A stretch of DNA of 64,000 nucleotides from Coptis chinensis (Eukaryota > Streptophyta > Magnoliopsida > Ranunculales > Ranunculaceae), in NCBI GenBank assembly GCA_015680905.1, contig CM027385.1, positions 27,286,501 to 27,350,500 of the forward strand, written 5' to 3'. The notes below the pieces were generated by a model. That model searched no databases and was not told the origin of the DNA. It worked only from the letters and a program-made list of their open reading frames with translations. The position numbers and the translations under genes were made by a program. This document shows, one piece after another, positions 10,585 to 22,344 of this stretch. How positions within the stretch are numbered: the first letter of the stretch is position 1; each line of letters begins with the position of its first letter.

Positions 10585-11254
10585 CTGGAAAAAACAAAAA
10601 ACAAGAATATTGGATATCAAAATGGCCCATAACAGCAAAATACAAGATCTCATAGAACATACATGACATAAAAAAAAATAGCCACAAGTAATTTCATCAA
10701 AAAAAGTATAAAAAAACAAAAACAGATATAAGAGTGCAATCAAACCTGGTCCTTGTGACTCTAGCGTGAAAGAGAGAGTGTGTGAAGGAGAAAAATTGAT
10801 GCTTTTCCTCGATCTTCAACCTAGGTGAGAGACAGAGAGAGAGGGGGGAGGAAAGTTCTACTAGATGAGAGAAGTGAATAAAAGAGAAGTACTATTTATA
10901 GAGGAGAGAGAGAAGGAAGACAAACCTCGTTGTTGCTTTAAAATTGAGTTTTCATTCGAACAACTCGAGTCTTCTTCTTCAATTTTTGATAGTTATTTTG
11001 TGGCTACTCTTTAGTTTCACAAGGGTTTCATGAAATCTTAACGGACATCAAAATCCATGTCTAATCCAAAGGTGGACAAAACAAATGGACACATCCGTGG
11101 CCAAAATGGGAACTAAAATCCAACTACCCAAACAATACCCTATGGCCACTTAAAAACTTAGCCACGGCTGTGGGTCGTTAGACCCTGGTAACAACTGATG
11201 ACAGTGGTTAAAGCAAGGTTGTACCTGTGGCAAAAGCTCAATTTTCTTGCAGTG

Positions 11255-12300
11255 GAAGTTGTCCTTTGGGCAATGCTTGTTGACGTTGGTGAAGTCTATG
11301 CAAAGTCGTACTTGGCCATTCTTCTTTGGAATGGCTACGATGTTAGCTAGCCAGGTAGGGTACTCGACTTCTCTGATGAATCCAACATTTTTGAGCTTTT
11401 CTATCTCTTCATTGATGGCCTTTTGAAATTTAAGTGCTAGTTTCCTAGGTCGTTGTTTGATAGGCTTGACAGTTGGATCTACATTTAACTTATGGCAAGC
11501 GACCTGAAGGTCAATTCCTGGCATATTGATATACGACCAAGCAAAAACATCTTTATTGAGAAATAGAAATTTGACAAGTTGCTCCTTGAGCTTGGGGTCT
11601 AAGTCAGCCCCCACATAAAAAAATTTTGGGTCATCATTTGTGCCCAAATTGACTTTTTCTCCAGGTTCTATTTGTGCTTGCTTCCCTTTGAGCTTGTCTT
11701 GTGCTGCGGTTGGAGTGTTGGAAGGTTGAGGATCTTGGTTCTTTGGGACGTCTTTGCCTTCGACTACCTGAGGCTTGGCCATGGTTGTTGTGCTAATGTG
11801 GTTGCATCGGTGAGCTTCTAGTTGGTTGCTTCTGAGCTCTATGATGCCTCGGGGTCTGGGGAACTGCATGACTTGGTGTTGGGTTGATGGAATTGCTTGG
11901 ATCTTGTGAATCCATCGGTGGCCTAAAATGGCAGTGTAGGACGACTTGACATCGATCACACTAGAGCGTGTTGAAGTTTTTACCATGTTCTCTTTTTCTC
12001 CAATGGAGACTGGTAGGATGACGTCTCTAATGGCATCTGTGCGGTCTCCATTGAACCCATAGAATGGTGTATTTGATTCTATCATCACCGAGTCTGGCAG
12101 GTGCATGTCTATGTATGTTTGATAGAAAAAGATTTTGCAAGAGCTGCCTGGATCGATGAAGACTCTTTTGATTATCTACCCGTTGATTTTGAAGTGCACT
12201 ACCAGTGCGTCATTATGGGGTAGGCACACCTTGTCTAGATCTTCCTTAGTGAATGAAATTGTTATTGTTATTTGAGGGCTGAGAGGATTGATCACCTCAG
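11255..12300 (-). pseudogene. Protease and RT N-terminus of the Tat element
   Basis: From the gag side the minus strand passes VFIDPGSSCKIFF (aspartic protease active-site segment, D-P-G), then a long open frame (12106 to the CACTA-2 border) with SYTAILGHRWIHKIQAIPS and a linker. The RT fingers follow: WSYINMPGIDLQVACHKLNV, KQRPRKLALKFQKAI, WLANIVAIPKKNGQVRLCID, ending KHCPKDNF at 11255. The residues that follow in the open frame come from the CACTA terminus and are not retroviral. Confidence 0.85.
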
Positions 12301-12559
12301 CTTTGTGGGAGAGGTGGTAGATTTTTTGGAGCGCTCATACTCGTCTGCATTTTTCCCGACCTGAGGTTTCATCTTTGGAGGTGTCTATAATCATGTTGAT
12401 TACTTTTTTCTCATCGTGGTCAGAGGAGTGTTGTCTTTTGTTGTGCCTCGACCGACCTGGAGATTTAGATCGTCGGGCTGTTCTGCTTCTGCTTCTATTG
12501 TTAGCAGGTCGTTTATGGCTGCGACTTCTACTTCTATGGCAGTTGGAGTTCAGTTTGTG

Positions 12560-13808
12560 CCTGAGGTCGCTTTCCAGTAGGAATTCTTTCAGCTTTCCCT
12601 CTTCGACTAAATCTTGGAGGTAGTGCTTGAGGCTCCAACAGTCATCTGTGTCATGGTGATAGAGTTTATGGAAGTGGCAGTATAGACATCCTTGGATTGC
12701 GATAACTTTGTTGATGTTGGTCTTGAAGTATGGTGTTGTATATATCTTCTTCAGGATTTGGCCTGACGTCCTAGAGAAGTTGGAGAATTCTCTTTTGGTG
12801 TAAGAGGGCTTGTGGGAGCTGGAGCCCTTGTCGTTGTTGTTGTTAGTGTTGTTGTTGTTGCCTAAGTAGTGATTGCTTTCTTTGGGTCCTCACTTGTCAC
12901 TTATTGTAAGGACTTCTTTGTCTTTACGCTGGGCCATCCATTCTTTGTACTTTATATATTTGTCGACCCTGTGATATAGGTCGTCTAGGGTCTTCGGCTT
13001 GTTGCGCATGAGGACCCTGCTAGGTCGGAGTCATCTAGGAGTGCGTTTGTGAATGCGGAAGTTGTAAAGCTGTCCTTGAGGCTTGAGTCAAGTGATAGGA
13101 GATCCTTCTTGAAATGTCCTAGGAAAACACGGATTGACTCACCATGTGCTTGCTTCAGTTGGAACAGCGAGTCTAGGTCGGCTTGTTTCTTTCTATTATG
13201 GACAAATTCTACCGCAAATGTTTCGGCTAGCTTGTCTAAGTTGCTGATTGAATCAGGAGGGAGTGTGTAGAACCAGTCTATTGTTTTGTCCTTCAAACTG
13301 GCTGGAAAGAGTTTGCACTTCAAGTAGTCATAGTCTAGAGCGCTGTAGAGTGTAAGGATCTGGCTGAAGCGAGCTACGTGATGGCCTGGGCAGGAGCTAC
13401 CATCATACAACGGGAACTTTGGTTGGATAAATTCTAAGGGAGGCTACTTGTCCCTGATTTCAGCAGTAAATGGTGATGCCTTGTAAGTCTAGAGCATCTT
13501 TTGAGCAATCTGGATTGCGCTGGCATTGTCGTTCAACTTCTCTAACTTTTGGCCAAAGTCTTCCAGTCGTTGGTTGGTGGTGGTGGTGAGGGCTGTGACA
13601 GTGTTAAGTTGTTCTCTACTGCGTCTGGAGTGCCATTGTTGGCATTGGAGGTGGCTTGTTTGTGCATTGTTTGGTTTTCTTGTTGTAGAGTGATGAAGGC
13701 TTCTTGGAGCGTCTTCATCTGATCTACTAGAGCTTGAAGTGATATGTCCATGGTGATTTTTCTTACCAGCTTCGTGGGCTTGAGAAAAGGGTATGTGTGT
13801 TTCCTCAA
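12560..13808 (-). pseudogene. Gag of the Tat element
   Basis: The start MDISLQALVDQMKTLQEAF near 13750 leads into a glutamine-rich N-terminal region. The capsid core (13410-12985) contains YLKCKLFPASLKDKTIDWFY and FHVHNRKK-like sequence typical of the retrotransposon gag family. A zinc-knuckle-like CHFHKLYHHDTDDC at about 12660 is followed by WSLKHYLQDLVEEGKLKEF and an Arg/Ser-rich tail. Gag packages the element RNA. The frame is broken several times, including around 13480 and 12980. Confidence 0.8.
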
Positions 13809-13815
13809 GGAAACG

Positions 13816-13833
13816 AATCGACAATCGGCGCCA
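13816..13833 (-). promoter_or_regulatory. Primer-binding site of the Tat element
   Basis: On the minus strand TGGCGCCGATTGTCGA follows the LTR end by one base. TGGCGCC is a common start of plant gypsy primer-binding sites, which pair with the 3' end of a host tRNA to prime minus-strand cDNA. The exact tRNA was not determined. Confidence 0.6.
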
Positions 13834-13834
13834 A

Positions 13835-14330
13835 TGTAGAGGTTAAGTATTTTGGGGTCTATGACCTGATGATTTGGTTAATAAGGAATGGTTACACTCT
13901 TTCTTGTGATTAGAATTGCCTACGTATCAAGTTCCTTGGGGTAAACTTGAATCAAGCCTTACGTAGTTCATCTCTCTCTACTTATAGGTATTTGTGTTGA
14001 GTTTCCTTATTTGCTCCTGACCGTTATGAAGTGTAGATCCACCTTGTATGCTATTTTGATGATTCATCATTACTCATGTTGTTACAAAGTAAATGCCTCC
14101 TTGATTGATGCGTTGATTGAGCTCCAGGATTGCGCTAGATGATTTGCTTCCATATATGGCTGTAACTGAGATTCGGGACGACCTGGGTTTGGGTCGTTAT
14201 GGCGTGCTGGTCAATTAGTACGAGCTGGTGGAGATACGACCTGGGTTGTGGACACGTGTGATGTAGTGATATGAGTGTAGAACGGAGGGTACTTACATGG
14301 ACGGTGATACGGCTTCCTCATGTTTATGTA
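13835..14330 (-). repeat. 5' LTR of the Tat element (outer end approximate)
   Basis: The inner end is fixed by TGTAGAGG at 13835 next to the primer-binding site. On the minus strand a TATA-like CCTATAAGTAGAGAGAG (13990-13974) is suitably placed for a start of transcription inside the LTR. The outer end was not found because no second LTR lies in the window, so 14330 is an estimate. Confidence 0.5.
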
Positions 14331-14750
14331 TGAACATCATTCTAATCAGATGCTATTAAAAAAAAGCTTGCTGGATTGGGGGATTCCGACGATTAAGTGG
14401 TTACTAGTGATGGTATAATGGCTAGCTAAGGGTGTATATAGGACTGTTAAAGTGTTAAAGTAAATGGTTTGGATAATCTAGAACTCCATTGTTATTGAAG
14501 ACTACGAAAGGTACAATTTTGGTTTCGGGTGAAAATATTCGTAAAATTGGCTCCAAGTAAGTTTTAGAATCTTCTATTTGTGTAGAATAAAGGTCTGAGC
14601 CTCAATTTCTACTTTTAAAAGAAGTAATATGTTTTTCTAAGGAGAAGGTCTGCTTTTATTGTGTTGGATGTGATGGAGACTTATAGAAGACGAAGTCACG
14701 CCCACAAAACAATGGTACTTTTTATTCTCACATGGTGGTCGGATGAGGTG

Positions 14751-14930
14751 TGATAAGCACATAATTGTTATATATTTATGCCCAATTTTATATTAGTTAG
14801 TCCGTTTACTTTATTTATTTGTTTGATTTAGTTAGTATGTTTTTGGTGATTTTGCAGGAATTAGAGTAATTTTATTAACTAGCCATTGAGTCGGGCCATG
14901 GCTGGGATTGTTACATTTTATGTTTTTAAT
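14751..14930 (+). repeat. LTR end fragment of a TGATAAG-type (Athila-like) element
   Basis: The plus strand reads TGATAAGCACATAATTG at 14751 and, 106 nt later, GATTTTGCAGGAATTAG. This is the same layout as the outer ends of the LTRs at 27168, 43910, 55562 and 63852. The extent is uncertain, since the rest of the LTR cannot be followed with confidence. Confidence 0.45.
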
Positions 14931-15196
14931 ATTACTGGAAAATAGGAATAGGCCATTTCATTAGATAATTACGATATTTATGTGATTAATTTGGTATACT
15001 TGATATTGAAAAAAAAAAATACATGTATTATTTATTTTTATTTTTTTTGAGAATAACCATTTCCCAACAAAAAAAATACACTTATTCATTCAGAATTTCT
15101 TGATTTCTAACATTATGAAATTTGAAAATAAAGTCTACTATTTAATGCATAATAGAGGTGAGAAATTGCTAGCTTTTATTGGGTTAGATTAAATTT

Positions 15197-15254
<58 letters not shown>

Positions 15255-17125
15255 GTGTGTGTGTGTGTGTTTAGTCTAGAAGTTCACACCTAAATAAGAA
15301 TGAGAAACAAAGGATGAGATAAAATAACAAAAACAATGAAAGTAATGTAAATTTCCTCTTCTCATAAGAAATTGTCGTACAACCGTTTATACATGTGGAA
15401 GTTATTGGTCTACACAACGTCGATACATTATTAGTCATTTTATTATTTGAACTCATACTTTTCATATCTACCATTATCTATTTCTTCTCTTGGTAGTTTG
15501 AAGTTGAAACCAAAGAATGATCATCAACCAACCACATACCAGCTTTCACAATTTCTAAACATGACAATGAAATTTAATCATGATACTTTGCATTTCACCT
15601 GTGCAGCTTTCTCAAGGAAACCATGAGTATAACCAATGGCTTGAACTACGTACTACTCTCCAGTAGCATCTTCCTTCAACCAAAGATAATATAAGTATAT
15701 CTACAAGCTAAGTTACATCACACACAAAAAGAGAGCCAAAATTTAACCAAAGCCACATCTTGATGTTGTGCAATACTAATAGAATATCTATCTATAGTAG
15801 AAATAAAAACAAAATGAACATGTTAAGTGATTGAGACTATGTAATCATTAGATTATTGAAACAAATTTGCATGTACCATTGTACACTTGACATGAGCTTC
15901 TAATTAATAGTAAAAACTAATAGAATACATGCTTTTGCAAAAGGGAAAATTAAATAAATGATTAATAAGAAACTATCTATTGCTTTGTTATCCATTATGC
16001 AACATATTTTTTATCAGAAAGATGTATTTTAAGGCAGACCTAAGATATCATATATAGCATTCAAAATGAAAAAGGCTAGCACATGGCGTTGCCACACCAT
16101 CATAGTGTACTCGTCTCCAACCGAAAACCAAATCCGGAATGAATGTAATTCTTACAATAGTAGCAAAAGGACAAAATCAACATATAACACTTAAAATATA
16201 GACCAAAGCTATGGTAATAATATAATGTGTCTATTGGATCAATTAGACGATAAATTGACTAATATGAATTGCTAAAATAGTAGCAAAAAAAAAAGTTACT
16301 TACACATAGGCTTAACAAACACGTAAAAGATAGATGGAAGCAGGTCTCCTGTGGTAGACATCTAAAAGTATACATATAGTTATACCAAGCGTATATTGAG
16401 ATAAAATTGCACGGTATCTTGGCACCAACTCAGAAAGCTCAAGGCTACAACTATATTATCATTATCCACTCACAAAAAAGCAGTGATATCACTTACTATA
16501 AAAAGTGTTATTTAAGATTCAGAAGACAGTTTTCACGTTCAAACTAGACATTTCAAAGTTTTATAATATAAAGAAAGTAGACACTTAATGATTCAATGGA
16601 AATGATAATAATTTGATTTAGTGCTGTGTTGGTTAATTTGCAAAGTACTAAATTATATATACCAATATGTAACACGTATACCATCATTATATAGAAAAAA
16701 TAACTATAAAGTGAATGCGTCACTGGAAGCATATTCCAACACTAAATAGTATTTTCAACAGTTACAGAAAACATTACCTCCATACCTTCACAGGCTAAAT
16801 GGTGCGAGTTTCAAACTTATTTAATCTTTAAACATCAAGTTCACTGACTTTCCTCCTTTGCCACGCCGCATGTATAGAATATTATGAAGCCTTCTACCCT
16901 ACACTAATCAAAACCAACACAATCCTGAACCCATCAACACTAATTCATCATATCCAAAATGTTTGTAAGTTCATTAAATTATTCAAAGAATTCTCCAAAT
17001 TATGATCATGAAAAGAAAAATTGGATAGAGATATCACGAAAATGAAAAAAATCACTAAAATTGAAAATAAAGAAAACCCATGCCTGATAGATTCAAAACG
17101 ATTGGGATGGGAAATTGATTGTTGA
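14931..17125. other. AT-rich sequence with no assignable gene
   Basis: Stops in all frames and long A/T runs. A 75-nt minus-strand open segment at 15599-15673, bordered by TTGAAG upstream and GTGAAA downstream, reads YVVQAIGYTHGFLEKAAQ after one stop and may be an old exon. A second stretch near 16100 reads IPDLVFGWRRVHYDGVATP. Neither is identifiable. Confidence 0.3.
15197..15271. repeat. TTG/GT compound microsatellite
   Basis: About 19 copies of TTG run directly into about 10 copies of GT. It is a simple-sequence repeat of the kind that mutates rapidly by slippage. Confidence 0.97.
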
Positions 17126-18570
17126 ATGTCATGGATTGACAAAGTGTCATTCTTCTATAAGCAAAGTCGCAGTTTTATCTCAAATTACATACTAGTGAAA
17201 GATGAAAACGTCTATATGGGTGACTCAAGGTTTGTTCCTATTGAGGGATCAGGGAAGATTCTTCCGAAGTTAACTTCAGGAAAAACCCTTTCACTTAGTA
17301 ATGTTCTCCATGTTCCTGAGATTCGTCAGAATCTGATTTCTGTGTCATTACTGGGGAAAGCTGGTTTCAAGGTGCCTTTTGAAAGTGATAAGTTTGTTCT
17401 GAGTAAGAATGAGAGTTTTATTTGGAAAGGTTATTGTAATAACAATGGTCTTTTCATGTTGAATATAATGTACTTGACAACATTATTATGAATGAGAATA
17501 AATCTACTTCTGCTTACTTGCTTGACTCTTTTAATATATGGCATGGTAGATTAGGACATGTGAATGTTCAAAATATGAAAATGATGAAAGCATGTGGTTT
17601 ATTGTCTGATATTTCTGATTTTTCTACTGATAAATGTGAAATATGTGCTGAGACTAAAGCCACAAAGAAACCATGCAGAATTGTTTCTAGAGATAAAACT
17701 GAATTACTTACCCTTATTCATACGGATTTGGGTGAATTTAAAAGTATCTTGTCTAGAGGAGGGAAGTGTTATTATATTACATTCATAGATGACTTCTCTA
17801 GGTACACCATGGTATATTTACCTAGAAACAAGCATGAGGCAGGTGAGATGTTTCTCAAGTACAAAGCTGAAGTTGAAAACCAGCCTAACCGTAAGATTAA
17901 AAGACTTCGGTCTGACAGGGGTGGAGAATATGAGTCCAACCCCTTCTAGTACTTTTGTGACAAGAATGGCATTATTTATAAGACTACTCCACTAAGGAAA
18001 AATAGAACACTAAAAAAGATGATGAATGCTATGCTTATAAGTTTTGGAGCTTCCTTGAGCTTGTGAGGGAAGCAATCCTATCTGCTTGTCATATACAGAA
18101 TAGGATACCCATCAAGAAAATAGGGAATAAGACACCATATGAATTATGGAAGGGTCATGTACCTAACCTGAAATATTTCAAAATATGGGGGTGTCTTGCA
18201 AAGGTTCTGGTGAACGAACCTAAAAAGAGAAAATTGGGACCTAGAACAGTTGATTGTGTGTTCAATGGTTATGCTCATAATAATGCTGCATATAAAATCT
18301 GATAATCACCTTGTAGATGCTCACACTATTATAGAGAGTGAAAATATTTATTTCTTTGAGAATGTGTTTTCTTTGAAAATTGGCATTGAGAGGTTGGTTG
18401 CTACTAGTGAACAACAATCAACAAATCTTGAAATTTCTGAACATGATATTCGGAATATTAAAAGAGATAGAAAATCCACCAATTTTGGTGATGACTTTTA
18501 CATGTTTCTCGTTGATGGTGATTCTATAACGTATAATAAGGCAATCAATTCTAGAGATGTACCTTTTTGA
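17126..18570 (+). pseudogene. Copia-1 protease tail and integrase
   Basis: Reads SLSNVLHVPEIRQNLISVS (region between protease and integrase). The GAG-pre-integrase zinc finger follows with WHGRLGHVNVQNMKMM and CEICAETKATKKP. The catalytic core has HTDLGEF (first Asp), YYITFIDDFSRYTMVYL, and LRSDRGGEYESNPF (second Asp), then a stop and a deletion before NRTLKKMMNAMLIS. The integrase C-terminus appears at 18063-18300 with HIQNRIPIKKIGNKTPYELW. At least three disabling changes. Confidence 0.85.
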
Positions 18571-19340
18571 AAAGATGCTATAAACTCAAAACTAGATTCG
18601 ATTATATCTAATCAAATATGGGAGATAGTTGATCTACCTCTTGGGGCGAAACCTATACTTTACAAGTGGATCTTCAAAAAGAAATTGAAAACAGATGGTT
18701 CCATTGATAAATACACGGCTAGACTAGTAGTCAAGGGATTCTCCCAGGAAAAAAGGCGTTGACTATTTTGATACTTATGCTCCTGTAACTAGAGTTTCTT
18801 CTATAAGAGTTCTAATGGCTCTAGCTGCTATTCATAATTTATTTATTCATCAAATGGATGTAAATATTGCATTTTTGAATGGTGATCTTGATGAAGAAAT
18901 ATATATGATTTAGCCTGAGGGTACTATAATACTAGGGAATGAGCATAAGGTATGCAAATTGGTTAAGTCTTTATATATGTTGAAACAAGCACCAAAACAA
19001 TGGCATAAAAAATTTGACAGTGTAATGATATCCAATGGATATCAAATTAATGATGCTGATAAATGTATTTGCTTTAAATCTTTTGATGTGAATACATATG
19101 TGATTATCTGTCTATATGTGGATGACATGTTAATAATGACCTAGCCTTGATGTTGTGAGACACACCAAGATGTTCTTATCCTCCCAATATGAAATGAAAG
19201 ATTTAGGAGAAGCTGATGTGATTCTTGGAATCAAAATTGTCAGAAACAGTGATGGCTATATGCTTTCACAAGAGCATTATGTTGAGAAGTTTTTGAAAAA
19301 GTTTAACTATTATGATATTAAGACTGTGTCGACACCTTAG
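18571..19340 (+). pseudogene. Copia-1 reverse transcriptase
   Basis: Contains WEIVDLPLGAKPI, KWIFKKKLKTDGSIDKYTAR, a frameshift near 18755, VDYFDTYAPVTRVSSIRVLM, FIHQMDVNIAFLNGDLDEEI, a TAG stop, then LYMLKQAPKQWHKKFDSVM and the active-site CLYVDDMLIMT with its two aspartates, a stop, and LGEADVILGIKIVRNSDGYM. The domain order is complete but the frame is broken at least four times. Confidence 0.85.
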
Positions 19341-19389
19341 GAGGCAAATAGTGAACTTAAGAAAAATAATCAACATAGTGTCTCTCAGT

Positions 19390-20020
19390 CTAAATATGCC
19401 CAAATTATTGGTATTCTCATGTACTTGATGAATTGCACTAGACCTGACATTGCTTATGCAGTTAGCAGGTTAAGCAGATACACTCATTGTCCTAGCAAGG
19501 AACATTGGAGTGCTTTAGAGAAACTAGCCAAGTACTTGAGAGGAACAATGAATTACGACATACGTTTTAGACAAACTTCACCTGTGATAAAGGGTTATTG
19601 TGATGCAAACTGGATATCTGATTCTCATGATATCAAGTCCACTAGTGGTTATATTTTCACCCTTGGTGGAGGTGCAATCGCTTGGAAATCTTCTAGGCAA
19701 ACCTTGATAGCTCGTTCAACCTTGGAGTCCGAGCTTATTGCTTTAGATAAAACATGTGCTGAGGTTGAGTGGCTTAGAAACCTCTTGGCAGAACTTCCTA
19801 TTGGGTTTTTGTACCAATAGCAAAGGCAAATAGCAAACTATACAATGGGAAAAGCAAACATATACATCTGAGACACAAGTCTATAAAGCAACTGCTGGAA
19901 TCTGGAGTTGTGGCTCTAGATTATGTGAGGTCAGAGTTAAATTTAGTCGATTCTCTAAAAAAAACACTTAGCAGGTGGCAAGTGGTTGAAATGTTGAGGG
20001 GGATGGGACTTTTGCCTAAG
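19390..20020 (+). pseudogene. Copia-1 RNase H
   Basis: Reads [57 protein letters not shown] (first catalytic Asp), [20 protein letters not shown] (Glu) and, after a frameshift near 19800, KSKHIHLRHKSIKQLLESG and LRGMGLLPK at the polyprotein end. Typical copia RNase H. Confidence 0.85.
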
Positions 20021-20389
20021 ATTAGGGCGACACTGACGGCAACCCTACCTATGTGATTAGTTATCCCATGAAGTAGGTTCAATTCAAAGGGAAAAACAAG
20101 TCACCTAGTCGCTCTGATATACTATCGTCTTTTATTTTGAGACGTCCCACCTTATGGCGAGATAGTAATTTTGTATACATTGTATAACTAGAATTGGAAT
20201 GAGTGAGGATGAGTTATTTTACTCTTATTGGAATCCATAATCCATTTTATTATGAGATAGTGTATTTTAACTGCAATGTACATTTGATGGAAATCCATCA
20301 TTATGAATGTAGAACTGGGTTGGTTCTTATGGATATTTAGGCATGCATCCAAGTGCATTCATTAAACACAGGTAGCGCAGGGCTAAAAA

Positions 20390-21060
20390 GTGCAACACCG
20401 CAGAATTGGCATATAGTCCCACATTGGTAAGCCACCTCTAACCAATTAAGTATATATGGGCTTTCTCCACCATAATGGTGTGCTCTTAGGATACAAAGGC
20501 TTTTGTGTTAGGAGGGAGGACTCACACAAAACCACACACGCCCGTACCGAGCCGAGTCGCGTTATGTCAGGTTCGAGCTTGGGCTTGGGCTTACTGTGTG
20601 TGTGACTGGTTAGTGAGTAGTGGCTTGGTCAATTGCCTAAACTTGTTTTTACTTTTGTAGCAAGTTTTAGATTTCTATATACAGGAGGTTTCTTGTTCTG
20701 TTTATGGAAACTGACTGTGACCAACCTTACACCTATATAAATAGGATTGTGCGTCCATATCTAGATACTCAGAAAAACAAAACTCACACACAATCATAAC
20801 CCTACCTATCGCTTATTTTTCTCTTATTATTGTTAGCCGCCAGAGAGAGTTATTCGCCATTCTAGAGAGTAACCTGTACTAGTGCAAGTCAAACTGCTGT
20901 AACCATTGTATCCTGTGAAGAAGACGCAACTATAGCCTTTCTGCACCAATGGAAGGGGCAAAATCTTTTCTTAAGGACAGTGTCATACACGCCTTGGTTG
21001 TTTACTGTTCCTGCTGTTCTCGACTCTTTACTGTTTTCTTATTCCGGTTATAACTAGTAC
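20390..21060 (+). repeat. Probable 3' LTR of copia-1, with TATA box
   Basis: Downstream of the pol end comes a spacer and then LTR-like sequence containing GTCCCACATTGGTAAGCCAC, a common plant copia LTR segment, a good TATA box (CCTATATAAATAGG around 20735) and an A/C-rich leader. Neither end is fixed, because no second LTR or clear target duplication was found. Confidence 0.4.
20735..20742 (+). promoter_or_regulatory. TATA box in the probable copia-1 LTR
   Basis: TATAAATA followed at about 30 nt by an A/C-rich stretch (AACAAAACTCACACAC) resembles a plant RNA polymerase II core promoter. It would drive transcription of the element from the LTR. Confidence 0.5.
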
Positions 21061-21291
21061 CTCACTAGTCACCATGTGCCATTGCGAACAACCCTTTGTA
21101 CGGGCTGCACCTTGATGTTCTTGCACAAGAGTCACCTTTCAAGTCTAATTCTGTCCAAGCCCTAGAGAAGTGAATGCAATCACCTTTATGTTCACCCTGT
21201 TCCATTCAGTCCTTTCCGTTCCTTTTGAATGCTATCAATATGATGGAATCAGATTCAACCCCGACGTTCTTCCACCTTATGTCAAGTGCCT

Positions 21292-21746
21292 TTATTTGCC
21301 AAACACCATTATGAAGGATTCAGCAACATAGGGAGTGTCTATTACCACTTCTAGTGAGCACGCAATTACTCCTTGAGGAAAGTAGCCTTGTAGTGCTCTC
21401 GGTGTTTTTCCACATTTTAGTTTTGTGCTAGTTGGTTTATGTAGAATGGATAAATCAAGAGTAAAACTATCTGGCCATGAAGCTTTATGTGAGCCCATGA
21501 ACTCTATGAATCGCCTTCCTAACCTATTGGTAAAACCAGTAAACGTTGTAATTCCTTTATCATACATATAGCCTTGAGTGAGTTCGGCTTTTCCAGATCA
21601 CCATACCATGCCACCATTCTAGTCATGCAGCAACTTGCCAAAGCGCTTGACCTGTGTGTTGTGAGAGTGTATTTGTTGTTGTAGGTTCTTCTTGGTAGCT
21701 TAAACAGATTAGAGACCGCCTCAGGTGAACTTGTAACGCCCCCCAA
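21292..21746 (-). pseudogene. Unrecognised decayed coding sequence
   Basis: Two overlapping minus-strand frames read as one broken protein. The first carries SPEAVSNLFKLPRRTYNNKY and MTRMVAWYGDLEK, and the second GITTFTGFTNRLGRRFIEFM, PTSTKLKCGKTPRALQGYFP and a tail ending FIMVFGK. The composition is protein-like and continuous apart from a frameshift near 21560. I do not recognise the family. It could be a decayed host gene or an element remnant. Confidence 0.35.
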
Positions 21747-22344
21747 ACCTACTATATCCTAGCTAACCAGCCTAAGGTATAATGAGTTGGAGAACCCAAC
21801 TACTTAACCGCCTCGACAAATGCCAGAGCAGTCAAGTAACCGATTTACAAAATAAAACCATTACAATAAGTCAAATATGGGTGATAACTAACAAATAAAT
21901 AAAAACAAAGAGTTCAAACTCTAACCAAATAATGTCTTAAGCCTTTACTCATCACTCCACATAATATCACACACACCTGCAAATCTGTAAGGGCGTAAAA
22001 ACCACGCGCCCAACAAGTAATATCCACAAACAAATCTTTTCAAATCTAAATAAAATATACCAAGCATATCAAATAGAACAGAGCAGGCACACACTAGAAC
22101 TCGTTACATCCACAGTAGCAGAACCCATAAATTCACTCTTTTATAATCAAAGATTATACTGAAGCAATTCTTGTTTTTTTTATTAAATCTCACAAAACCA
22201 ATTTTTTTTAGTAGGTAAGCAAAACATATTATAAGATGAAGGTGAACAAAATTGGGGAGTGGGTTGTGACAGATCCACACCTCGCTCAAGTTACACTTAG
22301 CTTGTCAATTGACAAATTGCCTTTAGTGGTAAACGAAAGTATCA
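21747..22344. other. Non-coding gap
   Basis: No open frame of note. There is a C-rich start (AACGCCCCCCAAACC) and two short T runs near 22175 and 22202. Nothing else seen. Confidence 0.4.

Larger units (their letters stand above)
6488..11254. mobile_element. CACTA DNA transposon 2, non-autonomous, carrying several host-gene fragments, 4767 bp
   Basis: The left terminus at 6488 reads AACTACAAGAATACTGAG, a CACTA end whose first base has mutated. The right terminus ends CTCAATTTTCTTGCAGTG at 11254. Flanking GAA occurs at 6485-6487 and 11255-11257, giving the 3-bp duplication. The right ends of the two CACTA elements are nearly the same (GTGGCAAAA, then a CA/TTTTCTTG-AGTG end), so they belong to one family. 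No transposase is seen. On the minus strand the interior holds fragments resembling a chromomethylase (9222-10584), a peroxisomal acyl-CoA synthetase (8250-8761) and an unknown exon (7437-7590), plus an LTR fragment (6868-7334). Confidence 0.9.
1..14330 (-). mobile_element. Tat-lineage Ty3/gypsy retrotransposon, cut by two CACTA elements and by the window edge
   Basis: Reading the minus strand downwards from about 14.3 kb gives LTR, primer-binding site, gag, protease, reverse transcriptase, RNase H, a second RNase H-like domain and the start of integrase, which leaves the window at base 1. The extra RNase H between RNase H and integrase is characteristic of the Tat branch of plant Ty3/gypsy elements. 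The RT gene is interrupted at 1892-6311 and 6488-11254 by CACTA transposons. Removing these with one copy of each 3-bp duplication restores the frame. Several stops and frameshifts show that the copy is dead. The 3' LTR lies outside the window. The upper boundary is approximate because the outer LTR end could not be fixed. Confidence 0.85.
17126..21060 (+). mobile_element. Ty1/copia retrotransposon 1, 5'-truncated and decayed
   Basis: Plus-strand order is integrase, reverse transcriptase, RNase H (the copia order), followed by a probable 3' LTR. Gag, the protease active site and the 5' LTR are missing; recognisable sequence begins abruptly near 17130. Multiple stops and frameshifts interrupt every domain. 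The right end at 21060 is approximate. Confidence 0.75.

Noticed and set aside
10459-10743. 94-codon minus-strand frame as a membrane protein
   Set aside because: The hydrophobic start is T-rich intron sequence. Only 10584-10489 is exon (BAH-like).
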